Assembly: GCF_040675855.1 (NCBI RefSeq)
Contig: NZ_JBEGIK010000001.1
Location: 2,604,001-2,668,000 of the forward strand
Source: Microbacterium sp. LWH3-1.2
Lineage (GTDB): Bacteria; Actinomycetota; Actinomycetes; Actinomycetales; Microbacteriaceae
Length of the DNA: 64,000 nt
Direction of reading: 5' to 3'
Part shown: positions 9,080 to 17,122 of the stretch, in pieces
Numbering within the stretch: the first letter of the stretch is position 1
Layout: each line of letters opens with the position of its first letter
Position numbers and translations under genes: made by a program
The notes under the pieces: generated by a model
The model's database searches: none
Seen by the model: only the letters and a program-made list of their open reading frames with translations
Told to the model about the DNA's origin: nothing

Positions 9080-9490
9080 TCAGCTCGCGCGGGCGATGCG
9101 GGCGAGGACGCCGTGGACGAAGGGGCCGGACTCGTCGGACGAGAACTCCTTGACCAGCTCGACCGCCTCGTCGATCGCGACCGCGGTGGGCACCTCGTCG
9201 TTGTAGAGGATCTCCCACGCACCGATCCGCAGCACGGCACGGTCGACCGCGGGCATGCGGGCGAGGGTCCAGTCCTTCGCGAACGTCGTGATCTGCTCGT
9301 CGATGGCGTCCTGGTTGTCGATCACGCCGTCGACGATCTCGCGCGCGTAGAGCCACGAGGCCTGACGTGCCGGCTCGCTGGCCGCGCGCTTCGCCTCGGC
9401 CGCGAGCACCGTCGCGGGCTCGTCGCCGCGCACGTCCGCCTGGAACAGGATGTCGAGGGCGCGCTTGCGCGCCTTCGTACGGGCACTCAT
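9080..9490 (-). CDS. nusB: Transcription antitermination factor NusB
   Basis: 136 aa, the usual length. An all-alpha RNA-binding protein that with NusE binds boxA RNA and supports antitermination of rRNA operons. The family signature is visible: ARKRALDILFQADVRG at residues 6-21, WTLARMPAVDRAVLRIGAWE near 88-107 and the C-terminal AVELVKEF segment. ATG start, lying 19 nt after efp. The order efp-nusB is conserved throughout actinobacteria, where pyrR usually follows directly; here about 5.8 kb of other genes intervene. Confidence 0.96.
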   Translation of the reverse strand: MSARTKARKRALDILFQADVRGDEPATVLAAEAKRAASEPARQASWLYAREIVDGVIDNQDAIDEQITTFAKDWTLARMPAVDRAVLRIGAWEILYNDEVPTAVAIDEAVELVKEFSSDESGPFVHGVLARIARAS

Positions 9491-9509
9491 AGGTCAGCTG
9501 CCCCGGGCG

Positions 9510-10070
9510 TCAGTTGACGCGGCCGAGGTAGTCGCCCGTGCGGGTGTCGACCTTCACCTTGGTGCCGGTCTCGACGAACAGCGGGACCTGGATCTCGTAC
9601 CCGGTCTCGACGGTCGCGGCCTTGGTGCCGGCCGACGAGCGGTCGCCCTGGAGGCCCGGCTCCGTGTACGTGATCTCGAGGACGACGGATGCCGGGAGCT
9701 CGACGTACAGCGGGTTGCCGTTGTTGAGCGCGATCTGCACCTGCTGGTTCTCGAGCAGGAAGTGCGCCGCGTCGCCGACCGTGGCCGCGCCGACATTGAT
9801 CTGGTCGTAGTCCTCGACGTCCATGAACACGAAGTTGTCGCCGTCGTTGTACAGGTACGTGAAGTCGCGTCGGTCCACGTTCTCGATGTCGATCTTCGCG
9901 CCGGCGTTGTAGGTGCGGTCGACGACCTTGCCCGAGACGACGTTCTTCAGCTTCGTGCGGACGAAGGCACCGCCCTTGCCCGGCTTGACGTGCTGGAACT
10001 CGATGACGTTCCAGAGCTGGCCGTCGATCGAGAGGACGACGCCGTTCTTGATGTCTGCGGTGGAGGCCAT
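9510..10070 (-). CDS. efp: Translation elongation factor P
   Basis: EF-P (186 aa) relieves ribosome stalling at polyproline stretches. All three beta-barrel domains are present, with the family pattern near the N-terminus and the tail [13 protein letters not shown]. The tip loop of domain I reads KPGKGGAFV (residues 30-38), so the position modified in other bacteria is Lys33 or its neighbour, in the actinobacterial context PGKGG. No epmA/epmB genes are present in the window. ATG start at 10070. Upstream is aroQ, downstream nusB. Confidence 0.97.
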   Translation of the reverse strand: MASTADIKNGVVLSIDGQLWNVIEFQHVKPGKGGAFVRTKLKNVVSGKVVDRTYNAGAKIDIENVDRRDFTYLYNDGDNFVFMDVEDYDQINVGAATVGDAAHFLLENQQVQIALNNGNPLYVELPASVVLEITYTEPGLQGDRSSAGTKAATVETGYEIQVPLFVETGTKVKVDTRTGDYLGRVN

Positions 10071-10187
10071 GAGGGTACGGATCCGTTTCGTTGAAGTGCG
10101 TGGAGGCGATCGCTGCCCCGTGAAGAGCTCAAGGGTCGGACCTGCCGACGTTCGATTCTACGGGATGCCTGGTACCCGGCCGATTCG

Positions 10188-10646
10188 TCAGCCCTCGGCC
10201 TGCCCGGTGACGATGTCGATGAGACGCGCCACGGCGGTCGCGTAGCCCGGCACCCCCTCGCCGATCACATGGACGACGGCGACGTCCGCGACATAGGAGT
10301 GGTGACGGAACTCCTCGCGAGCCATCACGTCCGAGATGTGCACCTCGGCCACCGGCAGGCTCACGCCGGAGAGGGCGTCGCGGAGCACGACGGAGGTGTG
10401 GGTCAGGCCGCCGGGGTTGATGACGATGCCGGCGCAGTCCCTGCGCGCGTCGTGGATGGCATCGATCAGCACGCCCTCGTGGTTGCTCTGCACGGCCCGC
10501 ACCTCGAAGCCGCGCCGGGCGGCAGCATCCGTCGCCACCTGCACGACGTCGGCCAGGGTCGCGGTGCCGTAGATCTCGGGCTCTCGGCCGCCCAGGAGAT
10601 TCAGATTGGGGCCGTTGACGAGCAGGAGGCGGCGAGGGGCGGTCAT
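10188..10646 (-). CDS. aroQ: 3-Dehydroquinate dehydratase, type II
   Basis: 152 aa dodecameric-type dehydroquinase (shikimate pathway step 3). Visible signatures: LLLVNGPNLNLLGGREPEIYG at residues 7-27, including the catalytic Tyr26 of the flexible loop; QSNHEG near 54; INPGGLTHTSVVLRD near 76-90 with the loop Asn and His; and the HISD motif near 103. The ATG at 10646 has no Shine-Dalgarno sequence, but TATCGT lies exactly 6 nt upstream, which suggests a leaderless transcript separate from the aroB-acetyltransferase genes before it. Confidence 0.95.
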   Translation of the reverse strand: MTAPRRLLLVNGPNLNLLGGREPEIYGTATLADVVQVATDAAARRGFEVRAVQSNHEGVLIDAIHDARRDCAGIVINPGGLTHTSVVLRDALSGVSLPVAEVHISDVMAREEFRHHSYVADVAVVHVIGEGVPGYATAVARLIDIVTGQAEG

Positions 10647-10652
10647 GCTCGC

Positions 10653-10658
10653 ACGATA
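10653..10658 (-). promoter_or_regulatory. -10 element of a probable leaderless aroQ transcript
   Basis: TATCGT on the minus strand is separated from the aroQ ATG by 6 nt. Transcription from such a -10 would begin at or within a base or two of the start codon. Confidence 0.5.
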
Positions 10659-10717
10659 TCAGCGCGCGTGGAGCCGCACAGACCCCGTCCCGATGCATCG
10701 GATGGGGACCGTCTCGC

Positions 10718-11251
10718 TCATGGCAACGGGCGGGCCATCACGATCTCAGGACCGATGACGCTCGTGAACGTCTCCCCCGTCGGCACGAATCCCGCCCGGC
10801 GATACGCCGCCTGGGCGCGGAGGTTCTCCCGGTGAACGTCGAGGCTGAGCCGGGTGAGCCCGAGGGTCGTGACCCACTCTGCGGCAGCGGCGAGCAGGAG
10901 GTCTATCGCCCCCGTGCCGCGATGGGCGGGATTGACGTAGACCCCGACGACATCCGCCCGGCGGTCGTCGACGAAACGGCCGAGATGGTCGGTCTGCCCG
11001 CTGGCACGGACGAGCACGGAGAGGCTTCCGACCCAGACGTCGTCGATCACGGCCACGAACTGCGCGGCGGTCTCGCTCTCGGCGGCGAGTTCGGCGCGGT
11101 CGCGCCAGAACTGCTCCGGGCGCGCCGCGACCTGCTCGGGCGTCTCGAGGAAGGCGATGTTCGCGTCGGGATCGCTCGTCGACTCGAGCCGCAGCTCGCG
11201 CACCGCCCGCCACTCGTCGGAGCGGATGCGGCGCACGGCGCTGGTGCTCAT
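10718..11251 (-). CDS. GNAT-family N-acetyltransferase
   Basis: 177 aa. The acetyl-CoA binding motif A is clear: VGVYVNPAHRGTGAIDLLLAAA, near residues 105-126 (consensus V...P..RG.G....L), followed by the RLSLDVHRENLRAQAAYRRAGF segment typical of the family near 136-157. Substrate unknown; GNAT enzymes acetylate proteins, amino acids or drugs. The ATG overlaps the aroB stop (ATGA), so it is co-translated with the aro genes. It is an insertion into the usual aroB-aroQ neighbourhood and has no known shikimate role. Confidence 0.88.
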   Translation of the reverse strand: MSTSAVRRIRSDEWRAVRELRLESTSDPDANIAFLETPEQVAARPEQFWRDRAELAAESETAAQFVAVIDDVWVGSLSVLVRASGQTDHLGRFVDDRRADVVGVYVNPAHRGTGAIDLLLAAAAEWVTTLGLTRLSLDVHRENLRAQAAYRRAGFVPTGETFTSVIGPEIVMARPLP

Positions 11252-12324
11252 CCCGCGACCTCTTGGTACGCCGCGAACAGCAGCGACTCGTCGGGCGCCT
11301 GCAGCACGGTGGGCTTCGCGATGTCGTCGAGCACGATGAAACGCAGCATGCCACCGCGGCTCTTCTTGTCGCGCTGCATGGTCGACAGCAGCTGCGGCCA
11401 CGCACCGGGGCGGTACGTCGTCGGCAGCCCCAGCGACTCGAGGATGTCGCGGTGGCGCTGGGCGGCGGCATCCGTGAGCCGGCCGGCCAGGCGCGACAGC
11501 TCGGCGGCGAACACCATGCCCACCGAGATCGCGGCGCCGTGGCGCCAGCGGTAGCGCTCGGCGTGCTCGATGGCGTGGCCGAGAGTGTGGCCGTAGTTGA
11601 GGATCTCGCGCAGGCCCGCTTCGCGGAGGTCTTCCCCGACGACGCGCGCCTTCATGTCGATGGCGAGCTCGATCGTGCGGCGGAATGCGGCGCTCTGCGG
11701 ATCGACGGCGCCCTCGGGATCGGCCTCGATCAGCTCGAGGATCTCGGGCGCCCAGATGAAGCCGGCCTTGACGACCTCGGCGTATCCCGCGACGCGCTCG
11801 TTGCGCGCCAGCGTGTCGAGCAGATCGAGGTCGCAGATCACAGCACGGGGCGCCCAGAACGCGCCGACAAGGTTCTTGCCCTCGGCGGTGTTGACGCCCG
11901 TCTTGCCGCCGACGGCGGCGTCGACCATGCCGAGCACGGTGGTCGGCACCTGCACGACCTCGACGCCGCGCAGCCAGGTGGCCGCGACGAAGCCGGCGAG
12001 GTCGGTCACCGCTCCTCCACCGAAGCCCACGACGGCGTCGGTGCGGGTGAAGTCGGCCTTGCCCATCACCTGCCAGCAGAACGCGGCCACTTCGATGCGC
12101 TTGCCCGCCTCGGCGTCCGGGATCTCGGCGAGCAGAACCTCGCGGTCCCCCACGAGTTGTGCGCGCAGCCGTCCGGCCTGTTCGGCGAGCGTCGGCGGGT
12201 GGATCACGAGCACCTTGCGTGCGGCGGGCGGGAGCGCGTCGCCGAGGGACGGCAGGATGCCGTGGCCCACGGTGATGCCGTAGCTCGCGTCTCCGCTCAC
12301 GGTGATGGTGGTGGCATCCGTCAT
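11248..12324 (-). CDS. aroB: 3-Dehydroquinate synthase
   Basis: 358 aa. Converts DAHP to 3-dehydroquinate using NAD and a metal. The nucleotide-binding GFGGGAVTDLAGFVAATW segment is near residues 100-117, VPTTVLGMVDAAVGGKTGVN near 126-145, and metal-binding Glu plus the two His in RREILNYGHTLGHAIEH near 230-252. ATG overlaps the aroK stop by 4 nt, and the stop overlaps the acetyltransferase start by 4 nt. Confidence 0.96.
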   Translation of the reverse strand: MTDATTITVSGDASYGITVGHGILPSLGDALPPAARKVLVIHPPTLAEQAGRLRAQLVGDREVLLAEIPDAEAGKRIEVAAFCWQVMGKADFTRTDAVVGFGGGAVTDLAGFVAATWLRGVEVVQVPTTVLGMVDAAVGGKTGVNTAEGKNLVGAFWAPRAVICDLDLLDTLARNERVAGYAEVVKAGFIWAPEILELIEADPEGAVDPQSAAFRRTIELAIDMKARVVGEDLREAGLREILNYGHTLGHAIEHAERYRWRHGAAISVGMVFAAELSRLAGRLTDAAAQRHRDILESLGLPTTYRPGAWPQLLSTMQRDKKSRGGMLRFIVLDDIAKPTVLQAPDESLLFAAYQEVAG

Positions 12325-12863
12325 GCCGTCTGCTCCTTCTGCTCGTCACCGGTGGTGCCCCGCACCCACGCGACCAGGGCGTCGACGACGTCCTGCAGCG
12401 GACCGGTGGAGGTGTCGAGGGTGACATCGGCGAGCTCCTCGTAGACCGGCAGGCGCTCTTCGAAGATCGCCGTCCAGCGCTCGATCGCATCGTCGCCGCC
12501 CTGCAGCAGCGGCCGGTTCGAGTCGCGGACGCGGCCGGCGACCACCCGCGGCGAGACGGTGAGGAACACGACGCGGTGCCGGGCGAGGTCGGCGCGCGTC
12601 TCGGGGTCGAGTACGGCTCCGCCGCCCAGCGACACCACGCCGCCCGTGGCGAGCCCTTCGACCACGGCCGCCCGTTCGGCGGCGCGGAAGTGCGCTTCGC
12701 CGTATTCGGCGAACAGCTGCTCGATCGGTCCGTGGTCGCGGACGACCGCGGCGTCGGTGTCGAAGAATGGCACGCGGAGTGCGCGCGCAGCCTTCTTGCC
12801 GATGCTGGTCTTGCCGGCCCCCATCGGACCGATCAGCACGACGGCGTCAGAGCGCGCGGTCAT
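12321..12863 (-). CDS. aroK: Shikimate kinase
   Basis: 180 aa, P-loop NTP kinase phosphorylating shikimate. Walker [10 protein letters not shown] lies at residues 12-20; the shikimate-binding Asp is in DTDAAV near 36, Arg in the FRAAE segment near 60, and the GGGAV motif near 82. The ATG at 12863 lies inside the 3' end of aroC (17-nt overlap). It gives the normal N-terminal length; an earlier in-frame start at 12896 would add 11 residues with no conservation expected. Confidence 0.95.
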   Translation of the reverse strand: MTARSDAVVLIGPMGAGKTSIGKKAARALRVPFFDTDAAVVRDHGPIEQLFAEYGEAHFRAAERAAVVEGLATGGVVSLGGGAVLDPETRADLARHRVVFLTVSPRVVAGRVRDSNRPLLQGGDDAIERWTAIFEERLPVYEELADVTLDTSTGPLQDVVDALVAWVRGTTGDEQKEQTA

Positions 12864-14076
12864 GGTCGCCGAGACCGGAGTCGCTTTCCGCCGCACTGCG
12901 CAGCGCGTCGGGGATGGCCGCGAGGTAGCCCTCGAGGTTTCGGCGCGTCTCGGCGACGCTGTCGCCGCCGAACTTCTCCAGCACGACGTCGGCGAGCACG
13001 ACCGCGACCATGGCCTCGGCGACGACGCCCGCGGCGGGAACCGCGCACACGTCGGAGCGCTGGTGGTGGGCGGACGCGGTGTCGCCGGTCGCGACGTCCA
13101 CGGTGCGCAGAGCCCGCGGCACCGTGGCGATCGGCTTCATCCCGGCCCGCACGCGCAGCACGGTGCCCGTCGACATGCCGCCCTCGGTGCCACCCGCCTT
13201 GTCGCTCGAGCGGGTGATGCCGTCGCCGGCGACGAAGAGTTCGTCGTGCGCGGCGGAGCCGCGGCGCCGCGTGGTCTCGAAGCCGTCGCCGACCTCGACT
13301 CCCTTGATCGCCTGGATGCTCATGAGCGCCTGCGCGAGCTTCGCATCGAGGCGGCGATCCCAGTGCACGTGCGAGCCGAGCCCGGGCGGGAGCCCATAGG
13401 CGAGCACCTCGACGATGCCGCCGAGGGTGTCGCCGTCCTTGCGGGCCTCGTCGACCTCGGCGACCATGGCGGCGCTCGTCGCGGCGTCGAAACAGCGCAG
13501 CGGATCGGCGTCGAGCGCGTCGACGTCGTCGGGCGTCGGCAGTGCGGCGCCCTCGGGCACCTGCACGGGCCCGATCGACAGCGTGTGGCTGACGAGGCGG
13601 ATGCCGAGCTCGGCCAAGAACGCGCGTGCGAGCGCGCCGAGAGCGACGCGAGCCGCGGTCTCGCGGGCGCTCGCGCGCTCGAGGATCGGACGGGCCTCGT
13701 CGAAGCCGTACTTCTGCATGCCGACGAGATCGGCGTGCCCCGGGCGAGGACGCGTGAGCGCGGCGCCGCGGCCCCGGGACTTCTCGGTGAGCTCGACGGG
13801 CTCGGCGCTCATGACCTCGACCCACTTCGGCCACTCGGTGTTGCCGATACGCAGTGCGATGGGGCTGCCGAGAGTCGTGCCGTGCACGACGCCGGACGAG
13901 ATCGTGAGCTCGTCCTCTTCGAACTTCATGCGCGACCCGCGGCCGTAGCCGAGCTTGCGGCGCGCGAGATCCGCCTGGATCGCGGCGCGGGAGACGGGGA
14001 CGCCCGCAGGAAGGCCCTCCATGACGGCGACGAGTTCGGGGCCGTGCGATTCGCCGGCCGTGAGCACGCGGAGCAT
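12847..14076 (-). CDS. aroC: Chorismate synthase
   Basis: 409 aa, FMN-dependent enzyme that makes chorismate from EPSP. Family signatures: TAGESHG at residues 6-12, [14 protein letters not shown] near 43-56, [17 protein letters not shown] near 104-120, and [16 protein letters not shown] near 295-310. Length is typical for actinobacteria. It starts the aroC-K-B block 30 nt after aroE. The pathway's EPSP synthase (aroA) and DAHP synthase are not in the window. Confidence 0.97.
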   Translation of the reverse strand: MLRVLTAGESHGPELVAVMEGLPAGVPVSRAAIQADLARRKLGYGRGSRMKFEEDELTISSGVVHGTTLGSPIALRIGNTEWPKWVEVMSAEPVELTEKSRGRGAALTRPRPGHADLVGMQKYGFDEARPILERASARETAARVALGALARAFLAELGIRLVSHTLSIGPVQVPEGAALPTPDDVDALDADPLRCFDAATSAAMVAEVDEARKDGDTLGGIVEVLAYGLPPGLGSHVHWDRRLDAKLAQALMSIQAIKGVEVGDGFETTRRRGSAAHDELFVAGDGITRSSDKAGGTEGGMSTGTVLRVRAGMKPIATVPRALRTVDVATGDTASAHHQRSDVCAVPAAGVVAEAMVAVVLADVVLEKFGGDSVAETRRNLEGYLAAIPDALRSAAESDSGLGDHDRAL

Positions 14077-14106
14077 TCGTCCAGTCTCCCACGCCCCGAG
14101 AGGCCG

Positions 14107-14958
14107 TTACGCCGCCGGCGGCTCCTCGAGCACCCGGCGCATGGCCACCAGCGCCTCCGCCTCGCGGTCGAGCGGGGTGTCGGGCATGCCGTGCCGGAAG
14201 ATCCGGATCTGCAGCAGGGCCTGGTGCAGCAGCATCCCGAGTCCCGATCGCGCCGTGCCGGCCGCACGTTCCCATGCGGCCGAAAGCGCGGTCGGCCAGT
14301 GCCCGTAGACGACGTCGAGGAGCAAGCCGCCGGCCCCGGCGAGAGCGTCGGCGGCGGCGTCCGTGACGGGTGCGTCGCCGGGAAGGGTCGCGATCGTGAG
14401 CGGCACGTCGACGTGGACGGATGCGGCGAACGAGGTCGCTGCGACGGAGATGCCGAGTTCGCGGCCCAGTGCCGCGAGCGACTCCACGGCTTCCGGTCGG
14501 CGGGCGACCACGTCGACGTCGCGCGCGCCGAGCTCGGACAGCGCGACCAGCGCCGAGGTCGCGGTGGCGCCCGCGCCGACGATGCGCGCCCGTGGGACGT
14601 CGGTGACGCCGTCATCGGCGAGAGCGCGGACGATGCCACCCACGTCGGTGTTGAAGCCGCGCGCGCCCTCGGGAGCCAGCAGCAGCGTGTTGACCGCCCC
14701 CGTGAGCTCGGCCCGGCGGTCGTGCGCCGAGGCCGCGGCGAAGGCGACGCCCTTGAGCGGCATGGTGAGCGAGAGGCCGCGCCAGGTGTCGTCCAGTCCC
14801 GCGAGCTCGTCGCCGAAGGACGCCTCGTCGACCCGGCGGCGACCGTAGGCCCAGTCGAGCCCGAGCACCTCATACGCCGCGGCGTGCAGCTGGGGCGAGC
14901 GGCTGTGCGCGATGGGGTCGCCCCAGACCTCCAGGCGCGACGCGTGCGGGCTCAGCAC
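14107..14958 (-). CDS. aroE: Shikimate dehydrogenase
   Basis: 283 aa, NADP-dependent reduction of 3-dehydroshikimate. The substrate-binding SRSPQLH motif is near residues 17-23, the catalytic Lys is in LTMPLKG near 67, with Asn in TGAVNTLL near 90, and GFNTDVGG near 105 binds substrate. The cofactor region GAGATATSA is near 132. The most likely start is the GTG at 14958, overlapping the mltG stop by 7 nt; no in-frame ATG gives a full N-terminus. Translation is presumably coupled to mltG. Confidence 0.9.
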   Translation of the reverse strand: MLSPHASRLEVWGDPIAHSRSPQLHAAAYEVLGLDWAYGRRRVDEASFGDELAGLDDTWRGLSLTMPLKGVAFAAASAHDRRAELTGAVNTLLLAPEGARGFNTDVGGIVRALADDGVTDVPRARIVGAGATATSALVALSELGARDVDVVARRPEAVESLAALGRELGISVAATSFAASVHVDVPLTIATLPGDAPVTDAAADALAGAGGLLLDVVYGHWPTALSAAWERAAGTARSGLGMLLHQALLQIRIFRHGMPDTPLDREAEALVAMRRVLEEPPAA

Positions 14959-16655
14959 CCCTGGTCCGGGTTGTCGCGGCACCACTGCTGCCACTGCTCG
15001 ACGTATCTCAGGTGCTCGCTGTATGTCGAGCTGAACTGCGTTTCGCCCGTGTTGAGGTTCACCGTCACGAAGTAGAGCCAGGGTCCCTCGGCCGGATGCA
15101 TCGCCGCGTCGATCGCCACGTCGCCCGGGTTGGCGATCGGGCCGACGGGCAGTCCCGTGTGGACGTAGGTGTTCCACGGATTGGGGTCGTTGAGCGCCGC
15201 CTCCGACGAGCTCACCGTGCCGTCGTGCATCTCGCCGTAGCCGTACTGCGCCGTGGAGTCCATCTGGAGCTTGCCGAACGTCTCCTGATTGGACGGATCG
15301 AGCCGGTTGAGGATGACGCGCGCGACCTTCTGCATGTCGGTCCCGGCCCGCGCCTCGCGCTGGATGATCGAGGCGGTCGTGAGGATCTCCTGGCGCCGTT
15401 CCTCGGGCACGCCGGCCGCGTCGAGCGACTGCTTCGTGCGGTCGACGAGCGTCTGGATGGCCGACTGGGCGGTGACGCTCGGGTCGAAGGTGTAGGTCGC
15501 AGGGAACAGCCAGCCTTCGAGCGGCTGCCCGCCCGCCGCGACGACGGCGGGATCGACGGCAACCCCGTACGCGGACGGGTCGGCTGCGGCAGCAGTGAGC
15601 TGTTCCAGGGGGATGCCGGTGCCCTCCGAGATCCGCTCGAGTGTGCCCTCGACCGTGTAGCCCTCGGGGATCTGGGCGGTGAACTCCTGCTTGTTCTCAG
15701 GGTCCAGGAGGGCACTGAGGGCGGCCTCGCTGGTCATCTTCTTCTGCAGCTTGTAGACGCCCGGCTGGAAGTTCGGGTTCTGGTCGCTCTTGATGAGGTA
15801 GTCGTAGAAGGCGTCGGGCGTCTTGGTCACCTCCGCGTCGTACAGCGACTGCGAGATCGGCAACCCGGTGTCGCCCGGGACGATCGTGACCAACGTCTCG
15901 CCGTTGGCGAGTCCGGCCTCGTAGTCCTTGGGCTCCTCCCAGCCCATGACCTCGCGGATCTTGTCTTCATACGTGTTCCACACGTACAGGCCGCCGGCGG
16001 CGATCCCGCCGAGGATCAGCAGCACGACGCCGAGAGCGATCCAGCCCCCGATCCGCCGGCGCTTCTTGTTCGGGGGCGGCGCTGCGTGACCGATCTCGTT
16101 CGTGGAGGCGGAGCCGCTGAACAGGTCTTCGAGCGATCCGGAAGGCGCCGACCCGTCGTCCTCGTCGCGGACGGGCGTGGTCCCTCGTGCTGCGGGCGCG
16201 GCGGGGGCCACCGCCGTCGCGGGAGCAGCCGCGGGCGCGGCGCCTCCACGGCTGTACGGCATCGCGGGACTGACTCCGGCCGCGGCGAAGATCCAGGCGT
16301 CGTCGTCGACGGGCGGCTCGACGTCGATCGGCTGCGTGTTCGGACGCGGCGTGCGCAGCGGCACCGGCTGGAAGCCGCTGCCCGGCGCGGGCTGGTCCAC
16401 CGCGGCGGCCGATGCGGGCGGCGCCGTGGGCGTGGGTGCGGGCGTGCCGGGAGCGGTCCCCACGACCGGCGTTGAGCCGGTGATGAGCGATTCCCAGGTG
16501 GCCGCGTGGGCGGCATGAGCAGCCGCACGCTCTGAGGGCCCGGCAGCAGCCGGCGTCGTCGGCGTCTCCCCCGTCGCCGCCTGTCGCGCGGCTGCCTCGC
16601 GGGCAGCGCGGCGCGACCGGGGAACGGCTTCGCCGTCGGGCGATGAGTCGGGCAT
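14952..16655 (-). CDS. mltG: Endolytic murein transglycosylase MltG
   Basis: 567 aa. MltG cleaves nascent glycan strands and helps set their length. Residues 1-205 are a disordered Pro/Ala-rich cytoplasmic region ending in a basic patch; one membrane helix lies at about 208-232. The periplasmic-type YceG domain follows, with the catalytic Glu in SIIQREAR near residue 434, LQMDSTAQYGYG near 463 and the PWNTYVHTGLPVGPIANPG signature near 490. The long N-terminus is common in actinobacteria. Its ATG overlaps the ruvX stop by one base. Confidence 0.94.
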   Translation of the reverse strand: MPDSSPDGEAVPRSRRAAREAAARQAATGETPTTPAAAGPSERAAAHAAHAATWESLITGSTPVVGTAPGTPAPTPTAPPASAAAVDQPAPGSGFQPVPLRTPRPNTQPIDVEPPVDDDAWIFAAAGVSPAMPYSRGGAAPAAAPATAVAPAAPAARGTTPVRDEDDGSAPSGSLEDLFSGSASTNEIGHAAPPPNKKRRRIGGWIALGVVLLILGGIAAGGLYVWNTYEDKIREVMGWEEPKDYEAGLANGETLVTIVPGDTGLPISQSLYDAEVTKTPDAFYDYLIKSDQNPNFQPGVYKLQKKMTSEAALSALLDPENKQEFTAQIPEGYTVEGTLERISEGTGIPLEQLTAAAADPSAYGVAVDPAVVAAGGQPLEGWLFPATYTFDPSVTAQSAIQTLVDRTKQSLDAAGVPEERRQEILTTASIIQREARAGTDMQKVARVILNRLDPSNQETFGKLQMDSTAQYGYGEMHDGTVSSSEAALNDPNPWNTYVHTGLPVGPIANPGDVAIDAAMHPAEGPWLYFVTVNLNTGETQFSSTYSEHLRYVEQWQQWCRDNPDQGC

Positions 16656-17122
16656 CAGGCGGGCTCCTGGGGGACGGGGGTTCCGGGAGGTCGTCCGGTG
16701 CTCTTCTCGACGTCGAGCGCTTGCTGGAGCAGGACGACCGCGGCGACCTGGTCCACGATGTTACGCGACGAACGCTGGGTTCTGCCCGAACTGCGCAGCG
16801 CCGCGTGTGCGGAGACGGTGGAAAGACGCTCGTCCACGAGGCGGACGGGGAGCCCGGACGCTGCGGCCAGCGCCCCGGCGAAGTCCCGGGCGTCCTGCGT
16901 CGACGCCGTGTCCTCTCCTCGCATGTTCAGCGGCAGGCCCACGTAGAGTTCGATCGCCGAATACTCGTCGGAGAGCGCAACGATCCGGGTCACCGAGGCG
17001 TCGTCGCGCGGCACCGTCTCGACCGGTGTGGCGAGCAGACCGTCGGGGTCGCACTTCGCGACCCCGACCCGGGCTCTGCCCACGTCGATGCCGAGCCGCG
17101 TGCCGCGCCGGAAGCCGCTCAC
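16655..17122 (-). CDS. ruvX: RuvX/YqgF family putative pre-16S rRNA nuclease
   Basis: 155 aa, RNase H-fold protein. It begins with the motif LGIDVGRARVGVAK (residues 10-23, Asp13 catalytic), has the GLPLNMRGED segment near 60-69, the RLVDERLST motif near 96-104 with a conserved Asp-Glu, and VDQVAAVVLLQQAL near 124. The E. coli homologue processes the 16S rRNA 5' end; a Holliday-junction role was proposed from fold similarity. Overlaps alaS by 4 nt upstream and mltG by 1 nt downstream. Confidence 0.93.
   Translation of the reverse strand: MSGFRRGTRLGIDVGRARVGVAKCDPDGLLATPVETVPRDDASVTRIVALSDEYSAIELYVGLPLNMRGEDTASTQDARDFAGALAAASGLPVRLVDERLSTVSAHAALRSSGRTQRSSRNIVDQVAAVVLLQQALDVEKSTGRPPGTPVPQEPA

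Noticed and set aside
12559..15075. A long plus-strand frame opposite aroC-aroE
   Set aside because: Antisense to well-supported shikimate genes; no family-like sequence.
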